Shown here: piece by piece, positions 17,400 to 27,757 of the stretch | How the letters are laid out: every line of letters starts with the position of its first letter | Position numbering within the stretch: the stretch's first letter is position 1 | Assembly (NCBI RefSeq): GCF_023522835.1 | Contig: NZ_JALCZU010000002.1 | Location: forward strand, 124,001 to 188,000 | Reading direction: 5' to 3' | Source: Oceanobacillus saliphilus | Lineage (GTDB): Bacteria; Bacillota; Bacilli; Bacillales; Amphibacillaceae | Length of the DNA stretch: 64,000 nucleotides | The notes under the pieces: generated by a model | The model's database searches: none | Seen by the model: only the letters and a program-made list of their open reading frames with translations | What the model was told of the DNA's origin: nothing | Position numbers and translations under genes: made by a program

Positions 17400-18230
17400 C
17401 TACTTTTCATGAATAAATTCTCTTAATGCATGTTGAAGTGTTCCCTTTGTTTTTATGTTATTACCGAAGGGGTGCTCATGTTCAATAAAGTGTGCTACTA
17501 CTTCCGGACGCATACCTGTGATGATTGCTTTACAGCCCATCATCGTTATGCCGTCTATAAGTTTCCTGAACAATTGAAATGCATTGTCATCCAATTGGGC
17601 TAGGCCTGAAAGATCCAATATCAAGGTTTGAACACCTTTATTACTAATATCATTCAAAACTTTCTCCTCAATAATGTTTCCACGAAACTCGTCCAACATA
17701 CCGATCAACGGTAAAATGCTGATTTTTTCTGTAATTGGGATGATTGGAGCAGAGAGACTCTCTACCAACTCGTTTTTTGATTCAAGCAGGTTATCCTTAT
17801 ACGATGAATAGCTTAAGAAGAAGGAACGGAAAAATTCATCAACAAGACTATTAATTTCAATTTGCAGCTTGTGAAATTCTTCCTTTTCTCCCAGTTCCCC
17901 ACCCAATCTATCATATTTATAAATAAATTCCCAAAGTGTTTTCCGGATTGCCTGAATCCACTCCAGTTTAAAAGCGAGTGTGAGACTATGGCCGGCCCAG
18001 GCGATACCTTCTCTTGTACCAAGGGCCGTCACGTCTTCCCTTCTATTTTGCACAACACTTAATACAAGGTTATATGCATTATCAAGCAAATTAATATTCC
18101 CAATCAATTTTATCTGCTCAATTTTATCGCGAACCTGTACCGCCTCATCAAGAAGCAGCTGCTCGAATTGTTTTCTATTATCTATAATAAATTCTTTCAT
18201 CCCTTGATCTCCATCATAATGCAACTGCAT
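17400..18230 (-). CDS. RsbR-type stressosome/STAS domain protein
   Basis: A 276-residue protein with an N-terminal helical region resembling the globin-like domain of RsbR paralogues (about residues 10-150) and a C-terminal STAS domain (about 165-276). The junction segment SLSAPIIPITEKISILPLIG is characteristic of RsbR proteins, which form the stressosome controlling SigB or other outputs. By eye, the residues aligned with the two phosphorylated threonines of B. subtilis RsbRA look like Met (IGMLDE) and Asp (QLDDNA), so regulation may differ. The ATG at 18230 follows AGGGG by 8 bases; an ATG ten codons later is possible. It sits alone between polC and rimP, where B. subtilis has no gene. Confidence 0.8.
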   Translation of the reverse strand: MQLHYDGDQGMKEFIIDNRKQFEQLLLDEAVQVRDKIEQIKLIGNINLLDNAYNLVLSVVQNRREDVTALGTREGIAWAGHSLTLAFKLEWIQAIRKTLWEFIYKYDRLGGELGEKEEFHKLQIEINSLVDEFFRSFFLSYSSYKDNLLESKNELVESLSAPIIPITEKISILPLIGMLDEFRGNIIEEKVLNDISNKGVQTLILDLSGLAQLDDNAFQLFRKLIDGITMMGCKAIITGMRPEVVAHFIEHEHPFGNNIKTKGTLQHALREFIHEK

Positions 18231-18430
18231 GAAATCATCCCCTAAATAATAAAATAAGAAATTATTTTTTAAAAAACTAATACTATTATAGTATAATATC
18301 GCGTTTATCTGCACCGATAACATTGCTTTACAGAACAAAAATGCAAGCGTGCCTTAATCATTTAGAAAACTTCCACTCAAGTTATTACCCGAACCAGAAC
18401 CACTTAAACAGAATTAGCCTTTTTCGGGAA

Positions 18431-18484
18431 GTTGACTCCCCAGTTCCTATTCTTTTCCTTTCAAATTGTGAAGTGGGGGTCAAC
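18431..18484. repeat. Imperfect inverted repeat downstream of polC
   Basis: GTTGACTCCCCAGTTC (18431-18446) faces GAAGTGGGGGTCAAC (18470-18484) across a 23-base loop, giving a roughly 13-base-pair stem with a few mismatches. It lies 24 bases past the polC stop, but no T-run follows on the minus strand. It may be a degraded repeat; a segment near 9471-9525 is weakly similar. Confidence 0.4.
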
Positions 18485-18507
18485 ATATCCGTTCATGCTG
18501 AGCTAAA

Positions 18508-21500
18508 TTAGAATAATGATAATTGATTTTTCTCAGCCATTCCATCCAGACATCCGTGATTATCCAAAAATTCGAGAACAGTTTTTGATATTTTACTTCT
18601 TTCGCGAAGGTCTTCTTTAGACAAGAATTCACCTTCCTCACGAGCTTTTACAATGTTAAGTGCTGCATTTGTTCCCAATCCATCGACTGCATTGAAAGGA
18701 GGGAGCAAACTATTGCCATCCACGATGAATTCCGTTGCACTTGATTTATACAAGTCCACTTTTTTGAAATGAAATCCACGTTCACACATTTCAAGAGAAA
18801 GTTCAAGAACTGTTAGCAAGCTTTTTTCTTTAGGTGATGCCTCATTGCCTTTTACTGAAATGCTTTCAATTCGGCTTCGAATTGAACTTGAACCTTTGAC
18901 CATTGTGTCCAAATCAAAATCATCCGCTCTAACCGTAAAGTATGCCGCATAGAAAAGTATTGGATAATGGACTTTAAAGTAAGCAATCCGCACTGCCATT
19001 AATACGTAGGCTGCAGCATGAGCTTTTGGAAACATATATTTGATTTTTTTGCAGGATTCAATATACCAATCCGGTACATTGTGTTTCCGCATTTCGATAA
19101 TCCATTCTTCTTGAAGTCCTTTTCCTTTACGAACAAATTCCATAATTTTAAATGCAAGTGATGGTTCCAGTCCTTTATGCATTAAATAAACCATAATATC
19201 ATCCCGGCAACCAATAACATCCGGTAATTCACATATCCCATCATTAATTAATTCCTGTGCATTTCCCAACCATACATCGGTACCATGGGATAAACCCGAA
19301 ATGATTAATAGTTCAGCAAAAGTGCTTGGCTTTGTATCCTCAAGCATTTGCCTAACAAATTTGGTTCCAAACTCTGGAACACCTAAGGTCCCTGTTTTAC
19401 AATTGATTTGTTGGGGAGTTACGCCTAATGACTCTGTACCAGAGAATATTTTCATAACTTCCTGATCATCGGTCGGAATATCTTTTGGGTCTATACCACT
19501 TAAATCCTGCAGCATGCGGATTACAGTTGGGTCATCATGTCCAAGAATATCAAGTTTCAGCAAGTTATCATGAATGGAATGGAAGTCAAAATGAGTTGTC
19601 CGCCATTCACTATTCCGGTCATCTGCTGGAAATTGTATTGGTGTGAAATCATAAATTTCCATATTTTCCGGAACAACAATGATCCCACCAGGATGCTGAC
19701 CGGTTGTTCGCTTGACACCTGTACACCCTTGAACTAGACGATCAACTTCAGCATTTTTATACACAAGCTGTTTATCCGATGCATAGCCTTTGACATACCC
19801 ATAGGCGGTCTTCTCTGCGATGGTTCCAATTGTTCCTGCACGATATACATAATCGACTCCAAACAGTTCCTTTGTATAGTTATGCGCTCTTGGCTGATAT
19901 GCACCGGAAAAGTTCAAATCAATATCAGGAACTTTATCCCCTTTAAATCCAAGGAACGTTTCAAATGGAATATCCTGTCCATCTTTTGTCAATTCCGCAT
20001 GACATTCAGGGCAATTTTTATCTGGCAAGTCAAACCCACTGGCAACGGAACCGTCTGTTATAAATTCATTATAATGGCATTTTTCACAAACATAATGTGG
20101 AACCAACGGGTTTACTTCCGTAATTTCAGTCATTGTTGCTACAAAGGACGATCCGACTGACCCCCTAGAACCAACCAGGTACCCGTCATCCAGAGATTTT
20201 TTAACAAGTTTATGAGAGATAAGGTAAATGACTGAAAATCCATTTCCGATGATACTGTCCAGTTCTTTCTCAAGTCTATCCTCGACAATCTTTGGGATTG
20301 GTTCACCATATATTTTTTTCGCGCGGTTGTAACATAAATCACGCATCTCCTGTTCTGCACCCTCAATAGTTGGAGTAAATAGACCATCTTTAACAGGAGA
20401 TACTTCTTCCACGGCATCCGCAATAGCATTTGTGTTTTTTACAACAATTTCATATGCCACATCTTTACCGAGAAATTTAAAGCATTCTAGCATTTCATTT
20501 GTAGTACGGAATGGCGTGTCAGGAAGTGTCTGCCTGTTTAATGGGTTTCCGGCTTGTGCTCCAATCAAAATTTGACGATACTGTTTATCACGATCATCAA
20601 TATAATGTACATTGCCTGTTGCAACGACCGGCTTATTCATTCGCTTACCAAGTTCTACTAATTTTTTTATAATATCCAAGATTTGCGATTCATTTTGCAC
20701 TAAATCCTTCTCGATTAAATGTACATAATTCGCAGGGGGCTGTACTTCTATATAATCATAGAATTCCGCTGCCTGTTCAGCCTCTTCCGCTGATTTTTGC
20801 ATCATTGTCTCAAATACTTCTCCTTTATCGCAAGCAGTTCCAACAAGTATCCCTTGACGGAGTTTTTTCAGAAGTGATCTTGGAATTCGCGGTACACGGT
20901 AGAAATAATCAATATGAGCACTTGAGACGAGCTTGTACAGATTTTTTAATCCTTCCTGTGTTTGCGTAATCAGAGTGCAATGATATGGACGGGAACGCTG
21001 AAAAGCATTACCTTCTCCCATATGATTGTTTAATTCATTATGGTTCTTAATTTCTCTATTTAAAAGCTTTTGGACAAGCTTCCATAGTAAATAACCAGTA
21101 GCTTCAGCGTCATAAATAGCTCGATGATGTTGTGTCAATTCAATATCCAAATGTTTACATAGCGTATTAAGTCGATGGTTTCTCAACTCCGGAATCAGGA
21201 ATCTGGCAAGTTCCAATGTATCTATAACGGGATTTTTCGCCTTTTCATAACCGAAACGCTTAAATCCCTGATTTAGAAATCCCATGTCGAAGCTTGCATT
21301 ATGAGCTACTAGAATATCGTCTCCCATCCATTCGCGGAAATCCCTTAATACCTCTTCAATTTCTGGCGCATCCTTTACCATATCATCCGTAATGCCGGTT
21401 AGATCAATTGTAGTTTGTGATAATGGATGATGAGGGTTTGCGAATGCTTCAAAACGGTCAATAATTTCACCTTGATGAATCTTGACAGCTGCCAGTTCAA

Positions 21501-22797
21501 TAATCGTATCGTATACTGCAGAAAGTCCGGTTGTCTCCACATCAAAGACGATATATGTTTCATTTTCCAGTTTCCGATCGGCCTCGTTAAAGGCGATTGG
21601 TACACCATCATCAACTAAGTTTACTTCCACACCGTACAACACTTTGATATTATGCTTCTGACCTGCAGCATGAGCGTCTGGGAAACCTTGCACACCGGCA
21701 TGGTCTGTAATTGCAACAGCTTTATGTCCCCATTTTGCAGCCTGTGTCACCAGAACTTCTGGGGAAACGACAGCATCCATCTGGCTCATCGTCGTATGGG
21801 CATGAAGCTCAACCCGTTTTTCATCTTCAGGGGCTTCATCCATACGGCTGGCTACCTTTATTTCATGAATATCATTTGCCATCATTGCCAGCTCATTGGT
21901 ATACATATCTGTTTGTATACTTCCCCTGGCTTTGATCCACATTCCTTTTTTCACACCCGCAAATTTAGCTGCATCTTCATCACCTTTAGAAAACATTTTA
22001 ATCTGCAGGGAATCTGTATAATCAGTAGCTTTTATAATCAAAAGACTTCTGCCTGAGCGCAGTTCTCTAACCTCTGAAGCAAATATGTAACCCTGGACAG
22101 TAACTCTTCGCTCTTCCTCAAGAATTTGATCCATCGTGATTGCTTCTTCCGGTATTTTATATCCAATCGATAGCGGTCTATTTTCATGACTTGATTTTTC
22201 TTTATCCCGCTTTTCTTTTTCCTGTACTGTTTTTAAAACAAGTTGCTGATCTTCCAGTGCTTTTTGATCTCTAAATTTTTGAATGTCGGCTGCATCCGTT
22301 TTGACATGGATATCCAAACCATAAGCAAGTACACCGATTTTGTCGCAATAATGTCTGAAATCTGCCTCAAGCCTTTTTTTCAAAGCACTTGCCTCAGCCT
22401 CATTTCTCGCTGTTAACATAATCTTGTTATTGTTCACTTCAGGAATCTGGTTATGGACTAAGTCTCTGTAGGCAGGAGATAATTGATTGAGTGATGTAAT
22501 AAAATGCTTCCAGTAACCACGAATCGTTTCATCATTACACGTTTTGTCCTCAGCTTTAATTGTCAGTTCCACATTGGCAATCTGCTGAAAAGCTTGCTGA
22601 AGTTTTGAGATAAACTGTTGGTAAATATCAATAGGAAGTATAGATTTCACATGTATATGAAAATGCCAAACTTTTGTATTTTTAAAGATTTCCAGTTTTT
22701 CTAAGTAACTACCATTGAAATAATTCGTTATCTGTTCATTCGGAATTTCTAGCTGTTTCAATAACAAATCCATCTTTTCTTTTTTGGATATGTCCAT
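18508..22797 (-). CDS. polC: DNA polymerase III alpha subunit, Gram-positive PolC type
   Basis: Replicative polymerase with built-in 3'-5' exonuclease, 1429 residues. Domains in order: N-terminal tau-binding region, OB fold (about 235-330), first part of the PHP domain, DnaQ-like exonuclease inserted in PHP (motif FDVETTG, about 420-590), and the rest of PHP. The polymerase core follows, with a four-cysteine zinc site (CEKC...CPEC) and the catalytic [13 protein letters not shown]. The C-terminus ends NQLSLF, as in other PolC proteins. The ATG at 22797 has GGAGGTG 5 bases upstream; a frame reaching 22839 is rejected. In B. subtilis proS precedes polC; here rasP does. Confidence 0.97.
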   Translation of the reverse strand: MDISKKEKMDLLLKQLEIPNEQITNYFNGSYLEKLEIFKNTKVWHFHIHVKSILPIDIYQQFISKLQQAFQQIANVELTIKAEDKTCNDETIRGYWKHFITSLNQLSPAYRDLVHNQIPEVNNNKIMLTARNEAEASALKKRLEADFRHYCDKIGVLAYGLDIHVKTDAADIQKFRDQKALEDQQLVLKTVQEKEKRDKEKSSHENRPLSIGYKIPEEAITMDQILEEERRVTVQGYIFASEVRELRSGRSLLIIKATDYTDSLQIKMFSKGDEDAAKFAGVKKGMWIKARGSIQTDMYTNELAMMANDIHEIKVASRMDEAPEDEKRVELHAHTTMSQMDAVVSPEVLVTQAAKWGHKAVAITDHAGVQGFPDAHAAGQKHNIKVLYGVEVNLVDDGVPIAFNEADRKLENETYIVFDVETTGLSAVYDTIIELAAVKIHQGEIIDRFEAFANPHHPLSQTTIDLTGITDDMVKDAPEIEEVLRDFREWMGDDILVAHNASFDMGFLNQGFKRFGYEKAKNPVIDTLELARFLIPELRNHRLNTLCKHLDIELTQHHRAIYDAEATGYLLWKLVQKLLNREIKNHNELNNHMGEGNAFQRSRPYHCTLITQTQEGLKNLYKLVSSAHIDYFYRVPRIPRSLLKKLRQGILVGTACDKGEVFETMMQKSAEEAEQAAEFYDYIEVQPPANYVHLIEKDLVQNESQILDIIKKLVELGKRMNKPVVATGNVHYIDDRDKQYRQILIGAQAGNPLNRQTLPDTPFRTTNEMLECFKFLGKDVAYEIVVKNTNAIADAVEEVSPVKDGLFTPTIEGAEQEMRDLCYNRAKKIYGEPIPKIVEDRLEKELDSIIGNGFSVIYLISHKLVKKSLDDGYLVGSRGSVGSSFVATMTEITEVNPLVPHYVCEKCHYNEFITDGSVASGFDLPDKNCPECHAELTKDGQDIPFETFLGFKGDKVPDIDLNFSGAYQPRAHNYTKELFGVDYVYRAGTIGTIAEKTAYGYVKGYASDKQLVYKNAEVDRLVQGCTGVKRTTGQHPGGIIVVPENMEIYDFTPIQFPADDRNSEWRTTHFDFHSIHDNLLKLDILGHDDPTVIRMLQDLSGIDPKDIPTDDQEVMKIFSGTESLGVTPQQINCKTGTLGVPEFGTKFVRQMLEDTKPSTFAELLIISGLSHGTDVWLGNAQELINDGICELPDVIGCRDDIMVYLMHKGLEPSLAFKIMEFVRKGKGLQEEWIIEMRKHNVPDWYIESCKKIKYMFPKAHAAAYVLMAVRIAYFKVHYPILFYAAYFTVRADDFDLDTMVKGSSSIRSRIESISVKGNEASPKEKSLLTVLELSLEMCERGFHFKKVDLYKSSATEFIVDGNSLLPPFNAVDGLGTNAALNIVKAREEGEFLSKEDLRERSKISKTVLEFLDNHGCLDGMAEKNQLSLF

Positions 22798-22823
22798 TTT
22801 TACACCTCCTGCGTCTAAAAAAA

Positions 22824-22870
22824 TGCAATAATAATGCAAGCCCTTGTCAGTTATAAGACAAGGGCATTGC
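22824..22870 (-). terminator. Terminator between rasP and polC
   Basis: On the minus strand GCAATGCCCTTGTC pairs with GACAAGGGCTTGC (one bulge, loop of about 8). A short TGC...GCA hairpin and seven T residues follow. The compound structure should terminate most rasP transcripts before polC. Confidence 0.65.
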
Positions 22871-22886
22871 TTTCTAACTATAAAGC

Positions 22887-24161
22887 TTAAAGGAATAAAC
22901 GCTGAATGTCATTCCATGTGACAACAATCATTAATAGCATCAGAAATGCAAATCCCACGAAATGAAATATACCCTCTTTTTCCGGAGCAATTGGTTTCCC
23001 ACGCAATGCTTCAATTCCTACGAACACTAATCTTCCTCCATCAAGTGCCGGCAGTGGTACCAGGTTAATAATCCCCAAGTTTATACTTAGCATCGCGGTC
23101 CATAACATTAAATTCATAAATCCGGTCTGAACCACCTGGTCTGTCGCGTCATAAATACCAACAGGACCCGAAAGCATTTCGATAGAGACTTGACCGGTAA
23201 CGAGCATCAACAGATTTGTTAAAATCAGTTTGGTCGTTTCATATGTTCGTTCAAAACCATATGTAAAAGTTCCTATGACTGATTTTTCAAATCCTTGATA
23301 TACGCCAATTTGACCTATTGTAATTGGCTCACCTTGTGGGTCTACCAATTCAGCAGCACCTGGGACAACGGAGATTGGCTGTTCTTCACCATTTCGCAAA
23401 ACAACCATATTCAATTCCTGACCGGGATTCGCTCTTATGATTGAAGTAAATTCTTCCCATGTTGAAATGGAATTGTCCCCGATTTGAATAACGACGTCAT
23501 CCGGCTGGAATCCTGCTTCTTCTGCCGGTGTGTCAGGTTGGATTTCACCCATTTTTGCCTCTTCAACGGGAACACCTTGTACCAACCCTAAAATAATAAA
23601 GATGACAATAGCCAAGAAGAAGTTCATCATTGGACCGGCAAATAATTGCATTGCCCGTTGTCCTACTGTTTTGGAAGCAAATTGGCGGTCATATGGTGCA
23701 ATTTGCGTTTCCCGTTCGTCCATAACGAAAAACGCCTTACGATCAATATCAAACCGCAACTTATTGTCTTCTTCGTCAATTTCATAGCCTTCAATTAGAA
23801 GCTCATGATCAAGATCAGCATGTTCAACTTCAATGACTCTGGCATTTGGATGTTTAGATTTGTTATTTACGATTATTTTAGAGACCTTGCCAGCATCATT
23901 AAATTCAAGCCCAATATGATGTCCTGGTTTTAATTCAATAATTTCCGGGTCCTCTCCAGCAACCCTCACATATCCACCTGCCGGTATTAGGCGGATGGTA
24001 TACAATGTCTCGTTTCTCGTAAATGAGAATACCTTTGGACCAAAACCAATTGCAAATTCACGAACAAGCATACCTGCGCGTTTTGCAAATATCATATGGC
24101 CCCACTCATGAATAAAGACGAGCAACCCAAACATAAAAATAAATGCGATTACAGTGGTCAA
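22887..24161 (-). CDS. rasP: RIP metalloprotease RasP/RseP (site-2 protease)
   Basis: Membrane zinc protease that cuts membrane-embedded anti-sigma factors and remnant signal peptides. The 424-residue protein starts [22 protein letters not shown], placing the HEWGH zinc motif (residues 18-22) in the first membrane segment. A PDZ domain lies in the middle (about 195-280), and the second active-site motif [13 protein letters not shown] is near the C-terminus. The start is TTG at 24161, 6 bases after AAGGAAGGTG. A GTG three codons earlier (24170) overlaps that site. In B. subtilis dxr lies between cdsA and rasP; here it does not. Confidence 0.93.
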   Translation of the reverse strand: MTTVIAFIFMFGLLVFIHEWGHMIFAKRAGMLVREFAIGFGPKVFSFTRNETLYTIRLIPAGGYVRVAGEDPEIIELKPGHHIGLEFNDAGKVSKIIVNNKSKHPNARVIEVEHADLDHELLIEGYEIDEEDNKLRFDIDRKAFFVMDERETQIAPYDRQFASKTVGQRAMQLFAGPMMNFFLAIVIFIILGLVQGVPVEEAKMGEIQPDTPAEEAGFQPDDVVIQIGDNSISTWEEFTSIIRANPGQELNMVVLRNGEEQPISVVPGAAELVDPQGEPITIGQIGVYQGFEKSVIGTFTYGFERTYETTKLILTNLLMLVTGQVSIEMLSGPVGIYDATDQVVQTGFMNLMLWTAMLSINLGIINLVPLPALDGGRLVFVGIEALRGKPIAPEKEGIFHFVGFAFLMLLMIVVTWNDIQRLFL

Positions 24162-24319
24162 TAAAAACACCTTCCTTTTATTGAAGCAGGTATTGTCTAG
24201 TGAATTAAACGTAAGCGTGTACCCCGATAAAATTATATTCAAACTTTAAATAAGTTTAACCTGTTTATAATAATATGTTCAAGTATTTTTGTTGTAAGTG
24301 GGTAGCGACCACAACATAG

Positions 24320-25111
24320 TTAGATGAAATTGATGAGGTGAAGCAATGGCAGAACAAACAGTAAACTGTCAAACCTGTCCAAAATTCCTCCATGTCCCGG
24401 AAGTAATTTACCCGAATCCTTTACACCATAATTCCGTTTAAATGCGGATTCAACCAGGTCACCTATCTGACCAAATATGGATGCTAGAATAGTTACTACA
24501 ATAACAGCCAATAAGGAATGAGGGAATGGACTCACCAAGTGAAAAACAATTCCGACAGCAATCGCGAGCATTATTCCACCGAGGGCGCCTTCAACCGTTT
24601 TATTTGGACTGATAGTAGGCCATAATTTTTTCTTGCCAAATGCTCGCCCGAAAAAGTATGCACCGGTATCAGTAGCCCAAATGATGAAAAATGCATAAAG
24701 AATATTACTGAGTGCATTGCTTCCTGCTCTTGTTTCCAGCAGATAAAAAAATCCAAGCCCTACATAAAAAGCCGCCAAAAGAATAAAACCAACATGGTCA
24801 AAAGTAAATTTATTTTTGACCAGTACTGTATATGTTAACAGCAAAAGAATGATAAGGGCAATCATCTCAAATTTCGTAAACCAGCTGTGATTCAAAATGG
24901 AAGATGTGCTTGGTATTAAAAACAACCATAATAAAATAATCACCAATATATTAGGTAAGATGTACTTCCCAATACCCCTCATTTTGATTAATTCCAACAG
25001 CCCTATAGTAGCTATGGCATAAATCAGTATTGTAAATGGAAGTCCTCCTATAATGACGAAGGGCAGAAATACTATTAATGCAAGTAATGCTGTTATCGTT
25101 CGCTGTTTCAT
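24320..25111 (-). CDS. cdsA: Phosphatidate cytidylyltransferase (CDP-diglyceride synthase)
   Basis: Integral membrane enzyme making CDP-diacylglycerol from CTP and phosphatidic acid, the branch point of phospholipid synthesis. The 263-residue product has about eight hydrophobic segments. The C-terminal signature SAFKRNYGVKDSGKLLPGHGGILDRFDS fits the CdsA pattern including KD and PGHGG...DR.D. It follows uppS by 15 bases. Confidence 0.95.
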   Translation of the reverse strand: MKQRTITALLALIVFLPFVIIGGLPFTILIYAIATIGLLELIKMRGIGKYILPNILVIILLWLFLIPSTSSILNHSWFTKFEMIALIILLLLTYTVLVKNKFTFDHVGFILLAAFYVGLGFFYLLETRAGSNALSNILYAFFIIWATDTGAYFFGRAFGKKKLWPTISPNKTVEGALGGIMLAIAVGIVFHLVSPFPHSLLAVIVVTILASIFGQIGDLVESAFKRNYGVKDSGKLLPGHGGILDRFDSLLFVLPLLHLINFI

Positions 25112-25126
25112 AAGCCTATCATCACC

Positions 25127-25888
25127 TTAAATACCTCCATACCGTCTTTTCCTCTGTTGATATTCCTCAAGGGCGCTCAAAAAGTTCTCTTCAGTAAAAT
25201 CAGGCCACAATACATCTGTAAACCAGAACTCGGTATATGCAAGCTGCCATAACAGGAAATTGCTTAATCTTTGTTCACCACCGGTTCGGATAAGCAGATC
25301 GGGGTCAGATAAACCATTCGTAAATAAATAGTTAGAAAACTGGCTGTCATCTAACGCGTCAATCGACAGTTTGGAATTATCGATGTCGCTGATTATTTGC
25401 TTTACAGCGTGGACAATTTCCAGTCTGCTTCCATAATTCAGTGCAAAGTTCAGTAAAAGACCATCATTATCTTTTGTTTTATCAATTGCATACTGAACAG
25501 CTTCTCTTGTATAACTCGGAAGAGAATCAAAATCACCAATCGTCTCGATTCTGACATTATTGGAAATCAAATCCGGCAAGTAAATATGTAGAAACTCTTT
25601 AGGCAATCGTAAAATAAAATCAATCTCCGACTTCGGCCTTTTCCAGTTTTCCGTTGAAAACGTGTATAGAGTAAGAATCTTAACGTTTGAATTCACTGCG
25701 GCTTTAACGACTTTATTGACTGCTGAGACACCTTCTTTATGTCCTGCTATTCGTGGTAACCCACGTTTCTGCGCCCAACGTCCGTTTCCATCCATTATAA
25801 TCGCAATATGGTCCGGAGTGTTTTCCACCCTTTGCACCTCAAGCTCTTTTGTTTGTTTATAATTAAAAAAAGGAATTTTCATCGACAT
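25127..25888 (-). CDS. uppS: Undecaprenyl diphosphate synthase
   Basis: Cis-prenyltransferase that extends farnesyl diphosphate to the C55 carrier lipid of wall synthesis. The 253-residue product has the signature IAIIMDGNGRWA with the catalytic aspartate at residue 33 and the C-terminal LLIRTGGEQRLSNFLLWQLAYTE region. GGGGG lies 7 bases before the ATG at 25888. A MITE-like repeat separates it from frr, which in B. subtilis lies much closer upstream. Confidence 0.96.
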   Translation of the reverse strand: MSMKIPFFNYKQTKELEVQRVENTPDHIAIIMDGNGRWAQKRGLPRIAGHKEGVSAVNKVVKAAVNSNVKILTLYTFSTENWKRPKSEIDFILRLPKEFLHIYLPDLISNNVRIETIGDFDSLPSYTREAVQYAIDKTKDNDGLLLNFALNYGSRLEIVHAVKQIISDIDNSKLSIDALDDSQFSNYLFTNGLSDPDLLIRTGGEQRLSNFLLWQLAYTEFWFTDVLWPDFTEENFLSALEEYQQRKRRYGGI

Positions 25889-25934
25889 AGTCTGTCCCCC
25901 GAAATGTTGTTGACTTGCAATCCTTTACGTGCGT

Positions 25935-26145
25935 GTTCAAAAGGAGGATAAAAAAGACCGGTCGGCTAAGAACACAACATCCCGGATGTGATTACTCGCA
26001 CAACCGAAAAGCTTTGTTGCTACGTGGATACTAGCACGTCCTGTGCGTCGAAAGTTAAGTTCGAAGCGACATAGCTCCCCGCAGCGGAAAAGCAAGCCTT
26101 CGTTCGAAAATCAATGCGCTATTTTTACCGGTCTTTTTGATCAAC
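25935..26145 (+). repeat. MITE-like dispersed repeat family A, copy 1
   Basis: Intergenic element of about 211 bases between frr and uppS. It begins GTTCAAAAGGAGGATAAAAA and ends CCGGTCTTTTTGATC, so its ends are imperfect inverted repeats. It shares long blocks with 41840-42073 in the same orientation, including an identical 27-base stretch (26030-26056 here, 41938-41964 there) centred on a small hairpin GCAC-gtcct-GTGC. It has no coding capacity. The remaining 26146-26260 of this gap holds no feature I can support. Confidence 0.8.
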
Positions 26146-26260
26146 CTCTTTAACGTAGTTCTTTTATGGTCAAGGATTGAAAGCCTTATCCCCAACAGGA
26201 TGAATCTACATTATATCATGATAATACTTTCTTATTATAACGATTATTGCTATAGATTAC

Positions 26261-26290
26261 AAAAGCCCCCTTTAAATAAGAGGGCTTTTG
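26261..26290 (-). terminator. Terminator after frr
   Basis: AAAAGCCC and GGGCTTTT, extended by imperfect pairing (CCTTT with AAGAG), form a hairpin about 65 bases past the frr stop. It ends in four T residues on the minus strand. It lies before the MITE-like element, so uppS-cdsA probably relies on its own promoter or read-through. Confidence 0.7.
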
Positions 26291-26356
26291 CATCTTACTC
26301 TGCAATATATGAACCGCTGAGACATTTAATGTATAAAGAATTGTATAATTTTATTC

Positions 26357-26914
26357 TTAGACTTCCATTATTTCTTTTTCTTTATTCTTAGCAAGGTCAT
26401 CAATCTTTGAAATATTTTCATTCGTTGCGTTTTGGACATCATCCTGAAATCCACGTAAATCGTCTTCCGTCATATCTCCACTTTTTTCCATCTTCTTCAA
26501 GCTATCATTTGTATCTCGACGGATATTACGTATTTGAACTCTGGATTCTTCTGCATATTTACCTACCACTTTAACTAAATCCTTACGTCTTTCCTCTGTT
26601 AGAGCTGGTATATTGATTCGAATCATATTTCCATCATTTGACGGTGTTAATCCTAGATTTGCAATCTGAATAGCTCTTTCAATATCAGAAAGCGCTGTTT
26701 TATCATAAGGTGTAATAGTGAGTAGTCTCGCTTCCGGAGCGCCAATAGTGGCCAGCTGATTCAATGGAGTAGATGCACCATAATAATCGACATATATACT
26801 ATCCAATAGGCTTGGATTTGCTCTGCCTGCTCTTACTGATGCTAAGTTCTTAGAAAAAGCTTGTACTGCCTGTTCCATTTTTTCCTGCATTTGATTCATA
26901 ATTGCTTCAGACAT
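26357..26914 (-). CDS. frr: Ribosome recycling factor
   Basis: Splits post-termination ribosomes together with EF-G. The 185-residue product has the family stretches [26 protein letters not shown] and [18 protein letters not shown], and ends [10 protein letters not shown]-like ([10 protein letters not shown]). The ATG at 26914 follows GGGGG by 8 bases and gives the B. subtilis length. The ATG immediately before it (26917) overlaps the pyrH stop as TAATG, so coupling is likely either way. Confidence 0.97.
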   Translation of the reverse strand: MSEAIMNQMQEKMEQAVQAFSKNLASVRAGRANPSLLDSIYVDYYGASTPLNQLATIGAPEARLLTITPYDKTALSDIERAIQIANLGLTPSNDGNMIRINIPALTEERRKDLVKVVGKYAEESRVQIRNIRRDTNDSLKKMEKSGDMTEDDLRGFQDDVQNATNENISKIDDLAKNKEKEIMEV

Positions 26915-26916
26915 CA

Positions 26917-27639
26917 TTATTTCCCCCTTATTGTTGTGCCGATCGTTTCACCTTCGACAACTCGTTTAATATTGCCTTCTTCAGTAATAGAAAATACAAT
27001 TAATGGGATATTATTATCCATGCATAATGAAGAAGCTGTAGAATCCATTACTCCCAAACCTTCATTAAGCATTTCCATATAAGTCAGACTGCTGTATTTC
27101 TTTGCGTCTTTATTAAGCTTCGGATCATCCGTATACACACCATCAACATTATTTTTAGCCATCAATATAACTTCCGCTTCAATTTCTGCTGCTCGGAGTG
27201 CTGCTGTTGTGTCTGTTGAAAAATAAGGATTCCCTGTACCGGCTGCGAAAATGACAACACGCTTTTTCTCTAAATGACGAATTGCTTTTCTCCTTATGTA
27301 TGGCTCAGCGACCTGGCGCATTTCGATAGATGTCTGTACTCTCGTTTGAATTCCGATCGTCTCCAAACCGTCCTGCAGTGCAAGTGAATTCATGATTGTA
27401 GCCAGCATACCCATATAGTCAGCAGAAGCACGATCCATTCCCATTTCACTTCCAACTTTACCACGCCATATATTTCCTCCACCGACAACAATAGCTACTT
27501 CTACACCTAATTCCGCTACTTCTTTCACTTGTTCGGCGATTGATTTGATGACTTTCGGGTCTATGCCATAACCTTGTTCACCACTTAGAGCTTCTCCACT
27601 TAATTTTAACACAATTCTACGGTACCGTGCTGTTGTCAT
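26917..27639 (-). CDS. pyrH: UMP kinase
   Basis: Phosphorylates UMP to UDP; bacterial UMP kinases are hexamers regulated by GTP and UTP. The 240-residue product has the amino acid kinase core: [36 protein letters not shown] and [14 protein letters not shown]. The ATG at 27639 has GGAGG 5 bases upstream. An ATG four codons earlier is formed by that binding site itself and is rejected. It keeps the rpsB-tsf-pyrH-frr order. Confidence 0.97.
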   Translation of the reverse strand: MTTARYRRIVLKLSGEALSGEQGYGIDPKVIKSIAEQVKEVAELGVEVAIVVGGGNIWRGKVGSEMGMDRASADYMGMLATIMNSLALQDGLETIGIQTRVQTSIEMRQVAEPYIRRKAIRHLEKKRVVIFAAGTGNPYFSTDTTAALRAAEIEAEVILMAKNNVDGVYTDDPKLNKDAKKYSSLTYMEMLNEGLGVMDSTASSLCMDNNIPLIVFSITEEGNIKRVVEGETIGTTIRGK

Positions 27640-27712
27640 AATAACCTCCATAGAAATTTTATATTTTTAAACGTTGTCTTGTAGATACAGAGATTTATTC
27701 AGAATGGTTGTA

Positions 27713-27742
27713 AAATAGGGAACAAATGAATGTTCCCTATTT
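27713..27742 (-). terminator. Terminator-like hairpin after tsf
   Basis: A perfect 12-base stem (AAATAGGGAACA and TGTTCCCTATTT) with a 6-base loop lies 15 bases after the tsf stop. It ends in TTTTAC on the minus strand. It probably reduces read-through into pyrH-frr. Confidence 0.7.
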
Positions 27743-27757
27743 ACAGGATGGAATACC

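Noticed and set aside
21652-22056. A 134-codon plus-strand frame within polC
   Set aside because: Antisense to a conserved part of polC with no independent evidence.
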